From NCBI GenBank assembly GCA_036426205.1, contig WSYH01000266.1, forward strand, positions 175,010-239,009: 64,000 bases of DNA, given 5' to 3'. This document shows, one piece after another, positions 31,414 to 40,625 of this stretch. A model generated the notes under the pieces. That model was not told the DNA's origin. It worked only from the letters and a program-made list of their open reading frames with translations, and did no database searches. The first letter of the stretch is position 1, and each line of letters opens with the position of its first letter. Position numbers and translations under genes: made by a program. The DNA is from Ascaphus truei. Taxonomy: Eukaryota > Chordata > Amphibia > Anura > Ascaphidae.

Positions 31414-33505
31414 GGGCGTGTCTGCTTCTCCAGTCGCTTTTTTATACCCGGTGGTTGTCATAGTGACCCTAGGACGCGTGTGTTGCCGAGTGGTGGTGGT
31501 GGTGCAGGGGTACTGCACACAGGTAATGTACTTTAAAACTCTGACCAAAGCTTTTGGTGTGAATGGTATTCACAGTGCTCATTCATATGAGTATAGTTCA
31601 AGAAGAAAACCTACATGTGATGACAGTAATTTAAAGGAAAGAAGTAAACACGAAACCTTCATTGATGCCAGATGGATATTGTGTATTGAGTAGATATATC
31701 CATCCTGCCTCACGTTGCAAGAGCTTCTTATCCCAGTCTCCTCTACGGACACTTGGAGGTATGTGGTCTATCCCTTAGAATGTCAGTGTATTAATGCTCC
31801 CTGCATGATGTTCTCTGACATGGCGGGAAACAGGGGTGTCTAGAGAGTTCCTTATGGACCCAATGTGCTCCAGTACACGTTTCTTCAATTCCCTTTTGGT
31901 TTTTCCAACGTACTTTTTGTCACATATGCATGTGGCAAGATAGATGATTCCTGTGCTCTTGCAGTTGATAAAATGTTTTATATTGAAGGTTTTGTTGTCC
32001 CCCGTATTCGTGAAGTTTTTACTTTCCTTCATATAGCTACATGCCTTACAATGATGGCATTTGTATGAGCCTTTAACACTAAGCCATGTTCTGCTTTTCT
32101 TGTTTTTTACAGTAAAATGGCTGTGTACAAGATGGTCCTTAATGTTGGCTGCCCGTCTCCATACCACAGAAGGACGATTTTTTAGGACCAGTCTGAGGTC
32201 GTCGTCATTTGTCAAGATATGCCAATGTTTGGTTAATATTCTGTTCATATCTCTCCACTGATTGTGAAATGTGGTAATGCATCGTATTTCATTTGTTTTT
32301 GTTTTTTCGTCTTGTATTTTAGGTTTCAATAAATCGTGGCGTGGAGTCTTGAGGGCTCGATGATACGCTGTTTTTAATTGACGTTTGGAGTATCCCCTTG
32401 CAATGAAGTTATTTCTCATTTCAATGCTTTGCTCTTTAAAGGCCATTATATCTGAGCAGTTTCTCCTTATCCGCAGATATTGGCCTGTGGGGATACCCCT
32501 GATGAGGGGTTGGGGGTGGAAACTGTCGGCTCTTAGATAGCTGTTTGTTGCAGTTTTCTTTTTATGATTATTAGTAGAGAGATTACACTGATACGTAAAT
32601 CAAGAAAGGTGATGCTGCTAGCACTTATCTCTGAAGTGAGCTTCAGATTGTGATCATTGCAGTTCAGCAGTTTAAGGAAGGTCTCTAGCTCCTTTTTTGA
32701 GCCGTTCCAAAGTAAAAGGATGTCATCTATATACCGGATCCATAGGTCTATGTGGTCCGTATACAGAGACATGCCTTCTGAGAAAACACTGATCTCCTCC
32801 CACCAGCCCAAATATAGGTTGGCGTAGGTAGGGGCACATGTAGTCCCCATCGCTGTTCCCTGTATTTGGAGATAGTATTTGGAGTCGAACAAAAAATAAT
32901 TGTGTTGTAGTACAAACTCCAGAAGCTCAATGATGAAGGCATTATGATCAGAGAACAGACGGCTACGTGAGGAGAGAAAGTGTTTAACTGCTAGAAGACC
33001 AAATTCGTGTTTTATACTTGTATACAATGATTCAACGTCAAAACTGACCAAAAGCGTGTTTTTATTTACCTGTATCCCTTCCAGTCTATTAAGAACATCC
33101 TTTTGTCCTGTACGAAGGAAGGCAAAGATGTTACAAAATTCCTAAGTACTTTGTCGATGTAGATACTGGAATTCTCAGTGAGTGAGACAATTCCTGACAC
33201 TTTAGGTCTCCCTGGTGGTTTGTGGATGTTCTTATGTACTTTGGGGATGCTGTAGAAAGTAGCTACAGTGGGTTGTCTTGAGGTCATAAAGTCGCATTCA
33301 TTTTTTGTTATGACTGTTTTCCAGGCCTTTGCTTAGTATTGATTCTAGAGCTTTTTTGAATATTGTGGTTGGATCATTGGGAAGGATCCTATAGCATTGT
33401 TTGTCTCTCAGAATTCTGAGGTTCTCAGTTTTGTAGTCTTCTGTGTTAAGTATTACAAGATTCCCTCCTTTGTCTGCTGGTTTGATTGTAATTTCATGCA
33501 TATTT
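31414..33505 (-). mobile_element. Penelope-like element copy D
   Basis: Minus-strand PLE. The protein begins around 33501 (N-terminus lost), ends near 31640, and is followed by about 230 bp of 3' sequence and a hammerhead motif. Its 5' end abuts the LTR remnant of gypsy element E at about 33507. It is a different lineage from copies A/C and B. Confidence 0.85.
31640..33501 (-). pseudogene. PLE D reverse transcriptase / GIY-YIG endonuclease, broken
   Basis: Four frames make up one PLE protein. 33501-33298: ITIKPADKGGNLVILN. 33287-33066: FYSIPKVHKN and PPGRPKVSGIVSLTEN. 33051-32533: VSFDVESLYTSI (motif A), GTAMGTTCAPTYANLYLG (motif B), RYIDDILLLW (motif C) and SSITFLDLRI. 32446-31775: linker (LTKHWHIL), cysteine cluster (CHHCKAC) and GIY-YIG start YLATCICDKKYVGKT. 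After the stop at 31775 the last part (GIDHIPPSVRRGDWDKKLLQ, then REAGWIYLLNT) continues in another frame to about 31640. Each junction is a frameshift or stop. Catalytic residues of both enzymes are still visible, so the breaks are probably not very old. Confidence 0.9.
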
Positions 33506-33555
33506 TTTATTAATAGCCTATCACAAAGCTCCCGTCACAGGCAAATTATTAAAAC

Positions 33556-33572
33556 TGGTGGCAGCGGCGGGA
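33556..33572 (+). promoter_or_regulatory. Primer-binding site of element E
   Basis: TGGTGGCAGCGGCGGGA, identical to that of F2. It lies 15 bases after the LTR remnant's end (CGTCACAG). Confidence 0.7.
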
Positions 33573-33728
33573 TTGAACTGGACCTGTATTACAGTGTACT
33601 GAGGGATACTGTAATATGGTGGGAACTCGATGGTAATTGCGAGTTCCTGGGTCTATAGATATTGAACACACGATAGTGCAACAAGTAACACAAGTTGTAA
33701 CACCACCTCACTGCTGCGACCCAGAACC

Positions 33729-34940
33729 ATGAGTGAAGAGGAAGGCTCATACGTCCTGCGGACTAGAACTCAGCTGAAGGACAAGTGCCGTGAATATGGA
33801 CTGGAATATGAGAACCAGGCGGTCGCAGACATGATAGCAGCAATCATGGACCATGAAGCCCGGCTTGCAGAGCCTCAGGATACAGCTCAGCTTGCCCTTG
33901 TACAGCCGTCCATAGATCAGGGAATGAACCCAGTGCCGGGGTGGCAGAATCCTGGGGAGGGGACAAGTGCACCTCCCCGGGACCAGTGCAACAGGAGGGG
34001 CACTGGTGGCTGCGGCTACCAGTCCGTTTACCCCTGAAATGTTGGCACTGATTACAGCGTGGGGAGACCGAGGGACACCGGAGGAGCGGCTAGAGTTTAT
34101 CTCTATGGCAGTGAACAGACCCGCTTATTGCCCCCCGGTCCAACCCCGCAAAGATGAACTCCAACTGGACAAGCACAGTCTCACCAAGTATGTGGAAGGC
34201 ACTGATCGGATCGACATGTTTTTAAAGAATTTTGAAACGCAGTGCCGGCGGTACGGGGTGCTTCCCCAGCATAGGGTTGCACGCTTGGACCCGCTACTGT
34301 CCGGCTTGGCTAAGCAGACATTAATGGCGCTTCCAGAGGATTATGCTGATGATTATGCCCACCTGAAAGAACTATTGCTATTTCAGCACGGTTTACCCCT
34401 GAAGCTTACCGGGGTAAATTCCGGCAGGAGGAGTGCCAGCCTCAGGAGACCTACGTCACCTATGTGACCCGCATGGCTTTATATGGAATCCGCTGGGTGG
34501 AGGGCTATGAGGCCAGGACTTACCAACGCCTGCTGGACCTCATCTTTCAGGAGCAACTCATGCAGAAGTGCCCGCCGGCGGTGAGGGCTTGGGTGTATGA
34601 CAAAAAGCCCAAGACTTACACGAAGGCGGCGAGGCTGGCAGATGATTATGTGGCCAGCTGATCCCTGATGCCCACCAAGGCACCCGCCAAAGCGGCGCCG
34701 GCGCCAGCCAAGAAAACTCCCAATACCCCCCAATGGACTCAGAGGCCGCCTGCGGGCAGCGGTCCACAAAAGGCGGGGGAGCTCCGGCACAAGCGCCGGT
34801 GCTACAACTGTAACAGCACTGATCACCTCAGACCAGACTGCCCGGAACCCCTGCGTTCCAGCGGACCCCATCGGGGGCAACGCACCCCAGCTGCGAAGCC
34901 GGTAGCCCACGTGCGGGTAGCTTCCACCAAAGAACCTTGA
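33729..34940 (+). pseudogene. Element E gag with zinc knuckle, broken
   Basis: Starts MSEEEGSYVLRTRTQLKDKC, a SAP-like N-terminal helix region also seen in fragment G. A frameshift near 34000 leads to SPFTPEMLALITAWGD, and then the capsid region (TDRIDMFLKNFETQCRRYGV, RVARLDPLLSGLAKQTLMAL). A second shift at about 34450 restores TRMALYGIRWVEGYEA and DLIFQEQLMQKCPPAVRAWV. An in-frame stop at about 34659 is followed by a basic, proline-rich stretch and the knuckle CYNCNSTDHLRPDC (C-x2-C-x4-H-x4-C). The frame ends at 34940. Gag packages element RNA; this one would not be made whole. Confidence 0.85.
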
Positions 34941-34946
34941 CCGGTC

Positions 34947-35506
34947 ATGGAAACAACTCCCAACGAGACGTCCAATGTCACCCCTATCACGGTTTCATCA
35001 GTGCCTACAGCCAGGAGCAGAGGACATCTCAGCACGGATCTGCAGCAGACGGACAGCCAGAGCAGACATCTCACCCCGGTCACAGTCGGTGACGGCAAAC
35101 AGTCGGTTTGCTGGATTCAGGAGCTGCAGTGACCCTGGTCCGACCTGATATGGTCCGGCCAGAGGAATTGATCCCAGGCCCTGGGATGCAGATCATTGTG
35201 GCCGACGGAGAGCCACATTTCCTGCAAGTGGCCATAATCTTTTTGGATTGGGGGGAGGGCAAGGGTGTGTGGGAGGTGGGGGTTTTACCCAGTTTGGATG
35301 CCGAGGTACTTCTTTGCAACGATCTGGGACCGATGACCTGCACCTATGACCGGGTGCCCAAGCCCGCTGCAGTGGCAGCGGGTTACCCGGAGCCAGACAG
35401 CGGCAATGGCGGAGGCGCCAGTCCCCCAGCCTTTGGGACCAACGTTAGCGGAGGGCGCAGAGGAGCTCGGGGAGGTAAGCCAGGATCAGTTGCAACCACA
35501 GACTGA
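34947..35506 (+). pseudogene. Element E aspartic protease, broken
   Basis: A frameshift near 35105 brings in GLLDSGAAVTLV, the retropepsin active-site motif (D-S-G-A), about 165 bases after the gag frame ends. The flap and second half read GPGMQIIVADGEP, FLDWGEGKGVWEVGVLPSL and DAEVLLCNDLGPM. A glycine- and arginine-rich linker follows before the integrase. Known role: maturation of gag and pol. About one protease domain long (80-90 residues). Confidence 0.8.
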
Positions 35507-35579
35507 CTTACTGTTCCCCCTCACCCTTCTCCATTCTCCGGACACTGACATGACTGGGGGGTGGCCAGAATTATGAGCC

Positions 35580-36980
35580 CAGTTTAGGGAGGCAGTGAAG
35601 ACAGACCCTGCCCTGGCCGGTGTGAGATTTCAGGCGTGCGAATCTCAGGCATGGGAAGGCACTGAGCACTGCCTTTGGCATAAGGGACTCCTGTGCAGAG
35701 AGGAAGGGAACCCAGGGATAGAGGAGGGGGTGACCAGTAAGCGACAGCTAGTAGTGCCCCAGGAGTACTGACAGCAATTGTTACGGGTAGCTCACTCTAT
35801 TCCGTTAGGGGGACATCAGGGGGTCACCAGAACGCGAGCCTGGTTATTACAGCGTTATTACTGGCTGGGGGCATCTCGAGATGCAAGCAATTTCTGCCAC
35901 TCTTGTGATGCCTGCCAGCGAGTGGGTAAGGCGGGCGACCGTGTGAAGGCACCCCTGAGACCCCTACCGATAATAAGGGAACTCTTCCAGAAGGGAGCAA
36001 TGGACCTTATAGAACCCCTTATGATTCCTAGCAGGTCAGGGAAGCGCTACATATTCACGGTGGTGGATTTTGCCACCCGGTACCCTGAGGCGGTAGCGCT
36101 TGGCACCATAAGTGCCAAGACAGTGGCAGCAGCTTTGCTGAACATTTTTGCTAAGGTAGGTTTCCCTAGTCAGATCCTAACCGATCAGGTGTCGCAGTTC
36201 ATGAGTGAACTGTTACAGTGTCTCTGGGATGCATGCGGTGTACAGCACCGGCACACTACCCTTTACCATCCCCAGACAAACGGATTATGTGAAAGGTTTA
36301 ACGGTACCCTGAAGCAGATGCTTCGGACCTTTATAGAGGCAGAGGGGAAAGACTCGGAGATTCATTTACAGCACTTGCTGTTTGCCTACCGAGAGGTACC
36401 GCAAGAATCTACAGGCTTCTCCCCCTTCGAGCTACTATATGGCCGCAGGGTACGTGGACCTCTGGACCTATTCCATGAGGGATGAGAAGGGGAGGCTACT
36501 GCTACTGATGCTTCAGTGATCCAGTATGTAGTAGATCTCCGAGACCGGTTAGAGATGCTCATGGGGGTGGCCCAGGACCACCTCAGGGCTGCTCAGACTA
36601 AGCAAAAGCAATGGTATGACCAGCATGCCCGTAGCAGAGAATTCATCCCAGGACAGCAGGTGCTTGTTCTCAAACCCACTCGGGAGAACAAGCTGATGGC
36701 TGCCCGGTCGGGACCGTACCCGGTTATCCGAAAGGTGAATGAGTGCAACTATGTTGTACAGGTAGAGCCTGAGAGGCACAAGACATATCACATTAACATA
36801 TTCAAGGAATACAGAGCACCGAGTATGGGAGCAGTGATGGCCATTTGTAGCCCACTGCTGGAGGATCCGGCAAGCAATGCTCTGCCTGATCTCCTAGGGG
36901 AGGCTAGGCAGGGAAACACTGTGGAGCATGTGGAGATAGGGGCACAGTTGAGTGCTAGGCAGAAGGGAGAAGCCAGGGAC
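35580..36980 (+). pseudogene. Element E integrase (upstream of RT), broken
   Basis: The frame carries stops at about 35769 and 36483. N-terminal zinc domain: HSIPLGGHQG...FCHSCDACQR (H-H-C-C). Core: GAMDLIEPLMIP with the first Asp, YIFTVVDFATRYPEA, ILTDQVSQF with the second Asp and GLCERFNGTLKQ with the Glu. There are 35 residues between the last two, the D,D-35-E spacing. C-terminal module: RSGPYPVIRKVNECNYVVQV, a GPY/F-type domain, ending HINIFKEYRAPS. All catalytic residues remain. Directly downstream, with only a linker between, is the RT, so the order is integrase then RT. Confidence 0.9.
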
Positions 36981-37911
36981 ATGTTAGCTAAGTTTAGCGC
37001 CCTCTTCACTGACATGCCAGGGACCACACATCTCACAAAACACCCAGTGCACACAGGGGATCTGCAGCCTCTGCATAAGCACGCTTATAGAGTGTCAGCA
37101 GAGGTCAAGACAAGTATGGAGAGAGAGAATGGAGAGAGAGATAGAGGAGATGCTGACCCCAGGGGTAATTACTCCGTCCCAGAGCCCTTGGGCAAGTCCG
37201 GTAGTCCTAGTCCCTAAGAAGGACAAGACCACCCGGTTTTGTGTGGACTACCGATTACTCAACGCTGGGACAGTGTCAGATGTTTACCCCATGCCCCACA
37301 TGGATGAGTTACTGGATGAACTCGCGGGGGCAAAGTATCTGACCACCATGGATTTGAGCAAATGCTATTGGCAAATCCCACTGACCCTGGAGGCTAGGGA
37401 GAAGTCAGCATTCATCACTCCAAGTGGCCTCTATTAGTTTTTGGTGATGCCATTTGGGATGAGGAATGCCCCGGCTACCTTCCAATGCCTGGTCAATAGG
37501 TTACTGGAAGGGATGCAGAGCTTTGCCAGGGCTTACCTAGATGACATTGCTGTCTTTAGTAATTCCTGGGAATCCCACATAGGACATGTAGCTGCAGTGC
37601 TGGATAGGATCAGAGAGGCTGTGCTTACCTTGAAACCCACTAAGTTTATGGTAGGAATGGCAGAGGTCCTGTACTTAGGGCACAGGGTGGGTGGAGGGCA
37701 TCTCAAACCGGTGCAAGCCAAGGTAGAAGCCATAGTTCAGTGGCCTGTTCCAAAAACCAAGAAACAGGTCATGGCATTTTTGGGCACCGCAGGGTACTAT
37801 AGGAAATTTGTCCCACAGTACAGCGCCGTGGCCAAACCCCTGACTGATCTGACTAAGAAGCAACTGCCTGTTGGCTGCAGAGGGTATCAGGGGAAAATGC
37901 CAAGTTGCTGA
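36980..37911 (+). pseudogene. Element E reverse transcriptase, broken
   Basis: Starts after the integrase linker with DMPGTTHLTKHPVHTGD and HAYRVSAEVKTSME. A shift near 37125 leads to MEREIEEMLTPGVITPSQSP, WASPVVLVPKKDKTTRFCVD, LTTMDLSKCYWQIPL (motif A) and a TAG stop at 37435. The next frame gives FLVMPFGMRNAPATFQ (motif B), RAYLDDIAVFS (YLDD) and HRVGGGHLKPVQAKVEAI. The end LTDLTKK is followed at about 37862 by a jump to the tail of RNase H. The wording is typical of Ty3/gypsy RT, not of retroviruses. Confidence 0.9.
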
Positions 37912-38085
37912 GATGGAGCTTAGCTTTACAAGAATTTGAATTTACCATCCAGCACAAAAAGGGCAGTGAAAACAGCAATGCTGATGGACTTTACGCCAGG
38001 ACTATCCCTCTGAGACTGAATTCATTAATGGTGCCAGCAGTGCCCCACTCCCCGTTAGGGCCAGTGGGCCACAGGTAACACATTA
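37862..38085 (+). pseudogene. RNase H remnant of element E
   Basis: After LTDLTKKQLP the sequence reads ENAKLLRWSLALQEFEFTIQ and HKKGSENSNADGLYAR, the C-terminal end of a gypsy RNase H. About 100 residues with the catalytic acidic residues are missing, so this is a deletion joining RT to the RNase H tail. Confidence 0.8.
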
Positions 38086-38096
38086 AGAAGGGGAGG
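38085..38096 (+). promoter_or_regulatory. Polypurine tract of element E
   Basis: AAGAAGGGGAGG sits directly before the TGTA start of the 3' LTR, as expected for the primer of plus-strand DNA. Confidence 0.75.
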
Positions 38097-40049
38097 TGTA
38101 GAGGGAGAAAGGGGGTGCCCCATTTGGCCATCCCCTGACCTCACCAGGGAGACAAGGGGTTAACTGGGCTGAGGTCCAGAAGTGTGATTTAACCCTTGTT
38201 CTAACATGAAAATGTATATTCCCCTGTTCCCATGTTTTATTGTAATGTCTGGTTATATCGGTGTCTGCATCACACATACACTGGGATCCTTCCGTGAGTG
38301 CAAGGGTTAATAGTTCTTTAATGATTATAGCCCTTTGTGTAATTTTCCCGCCTTTTCAGGCACCATTTTGCAGGGTCCCATAGGCCGCCATTAGAGCTCC
38401 ATGCATTTCAATGGCGGATCTTGCTGTTTTGGACATGTTTCCCGTGAAGACCAGCAGATGGCGTCCGAGAGGAGGAGCGGCGGTTTCCCATTGTAAGTCA
38501 ATGGGCTCATTGACTTCAATGGAGATTCCTCGACGGCGCTTTCCAGGAACGAGTTGGCTGCCGTCCAAACTGCAAAACCGCAAAGCGGATACTTTTTCTA
38601 AAAGAGAGCTTTGATCACTGTTAGTCAAGTTCAACGTTAAGTGGCGTGGGAATCTACAGTTCTAGGGCACCCAGGAATAAAATTATTTTTGCCCCTAGTT
38701 CCTAGACCTCCCCCCACTCGACCACCACCAGGTCTCCGAATCCTGGACCCCCGAGAAGGGTCGTGCCAAGAGAGCGGGTCGCGCCATAGGTTCCAATGGC
38801 GGCGGCAGAAACCGCTCCGGAAATTGACTAAGTGTGAAAAGCTGAAAACCGTCAATCCATATTTCCGGTTCCGGAGGGTCCAGAGGGCCAGGGTTTGGAG
38901 TACCTGTAGTCACTGCTCCGGCATGACTGCAGAACCATCCTTGACCCTCTCGGACCAACCCGACGGAGTATGGACCCCCTTGAAGGTTCGGGACTTTTCC
39001 CATAGACTCCAATGGCGGCCAATTTCCATTGACCGATTATGGCGGAGAAACCCCATAGATTTCAACGGCGGCGATGCCCCGTTGTAAGTCTATGGCAGCG
39101 GATTCCCATAGCCGCCAACAGCGGCGGTGTGCCATTGAAAGTCTATGGCAGCGGAGCCCGTTGTTTTCAATGGGGATTTAGTGAAAAACCGTGATTTAAT
39201 TTACAGCGGAGTTTATTGTATTAAAATAGGAAACGGTTAAAGGTGTATTTGTGTAACTCCGGTTCCAAAGGTCCCAGCGGGCTGAAACTCGGACCATATG
39301 GTGTCCCAGTTCCGGCATTGAGATCTGGGTAGTTTGGACCCACTGGACCAAACGGAACCAGATATTTTAATATGTTTGTGCTTTACTTATCACGCTGTAT
39401 CCCAAGGCAGGGATAAAACCCAGAGGAAATTCCTTTGCATACAAGGAAGCATATGGTCCGAGAAGCAACCCAATGTCTAGGACTTAAATATGGTTCAAAG
39501 GATTTTGTCACCCTCACTGTTTACCTGAGGGCGGAGACGTCTCAAACCAGAGCAGTCTGTAAGGGTCACATTTAACACCTTACAACAAAGAGTATCCTGC
39601 TAGAAATCCCATTTGGTAGACTGGCTGGCATTCCTGATGTAAATGTGGGGCTACAGAAATGAGACCCCAGGGTCCTAGTGCGCATGTCCTAACTAGCAGG
39701 AGGCATGAATTAAAATATATTCCCACGTTAAAGATTGGCTACAGGTAATTGTGGCCCAATCACCTGTACTTAATGTTAAGGATAGGGTCACAAAAGATAT
39801 ATAAACTGTGGTCAACCCTATATCCTTTGTCTTCAAAAAACCATCTTGATTGTACCTGATTGCTGAAGAATTGCTATTTGATACTTCTCATTCCCCACCC
39901 CCAAGTAAGTGTACTTCTTGCCTGTTACTGTACTATATTGTGTGTTCACCTATTTAAGGAATAAATATACTTTATTATATCTAAGCCTCGTTCAGTTCAA
40001 CCCAGTATTTGGTGTATTATTAATAGCCTGTCACAAAGCTCCCATCACA
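38097..40049 (+). repeat. 3' LTR of element E (1.95 kb)
   Basis: From TGTAGAGGGAG to CCCATCACA. The middle (38340-39210) contains many variants of CCATTG-AAGTC-ATGG and GGCGGC, several nearly palindromic. The last 260 bp carry TATATAAAC (near 39800), ATATCCTTTGTCTTC and AAGGAATAAA (39956-39965), then the end TTAATAGCCTGTCACAAAGC that matches the 5' remnant at 33512. The LTR is much longer than those of F1/F2 but has the same promoter block. Confidence 0.8.
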
Positions 40050-40165
40050 GTGTTCTTGAGAGCAGATTTGGACATCAGCAATATCTGGATTGCTACGTAT
40101 TTGTGCTGCTAGTGGTTCGATGCATAAGGAGAACAGCAAGGGCGATACTGGCATCCTTGTCTCGT
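40050..40165 (-). mobile_element. Older L1 (K), part left of the nested L1
   Basis: Matches the minus-strand RT around motif B of L1 J (at about 42345-42460), reading KWYETRMPVSPLLFSLCIEP in the codons before the break. It ends at the LTR of element E on its left. It continues at 47154 on the far side of L1 J. Confidence 0.8.
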
Positions 40166-40180
40166 ACCACTTTTGATTTT
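40166..40180. repeat. Target-site duplication of L1 J (left copy)
   Basis: ACCACTTTTGATTTT, repeated exactly at 47139-47153. It lies next to the poly(A) of L1 J, read as T's on the plus strand. Confidence 0.9.
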
Positions 40181-40625
40181 TTTTTTTTTTATTATAACTT
40201 TGATTTTATTGGGTGAAATACATCTTACATGGTAACACCATCCATTGTCTACAGTGACATCACCGCCTTTAGTACTTTCTTTTTTACATAATTAACCAAA
40301 AACTTGACTTACTGGACTTACAAGACGAACCGGGGGACAAGACACACTAACTATGTAGTAGGGAGGGGAGGGGGGGAAGGGAGGGGGGGGGTGGTAGGGC
40401 TCGGAAGGGTGTTCCACCTATCATCTTCCGTTCGGGCGCCGTGCGTGTATTTTAGTGTAGACCTCTTTCTCCGAGAACATTGACCCACTCTCTCCTGCTG
40501 TTACCTCTTTGGCTGCCTCTTACACTAGGGGCCTATTCTGCCCTGGATCCCGCTCCTTCTTCGTGTTTTCTGTCTCTATGTTGTCGTGGATCCCTTTCAT
40601 TACCGGAGAACGCATTTACCGCCTA

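Larger units (their letters stand above)
33507..40049 (+). mobile_element. Ty3/gypsy element E with integrase before RT (Gmr1-type)
   Basis: Order along the plus strand: LTR remnant (33507-33540), primer-binding site (33556), gag, zinc knuckle, protease, integrase, reverse transcriptase, RNase H remnant, polypurine tract, 3' LTR (38097-40049). Ordinary gypsy elements have RT-RNase H first and integrase last. Here the integrase clearly precedes the RT, as in the Gmr1 group known from fish and other deuterostomes. All genes carry stops or shifts and the 5' LTR is nearly gone, so the copy is inactive. The 3' end abuts an old L1 (K). Confidence 0.85.
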
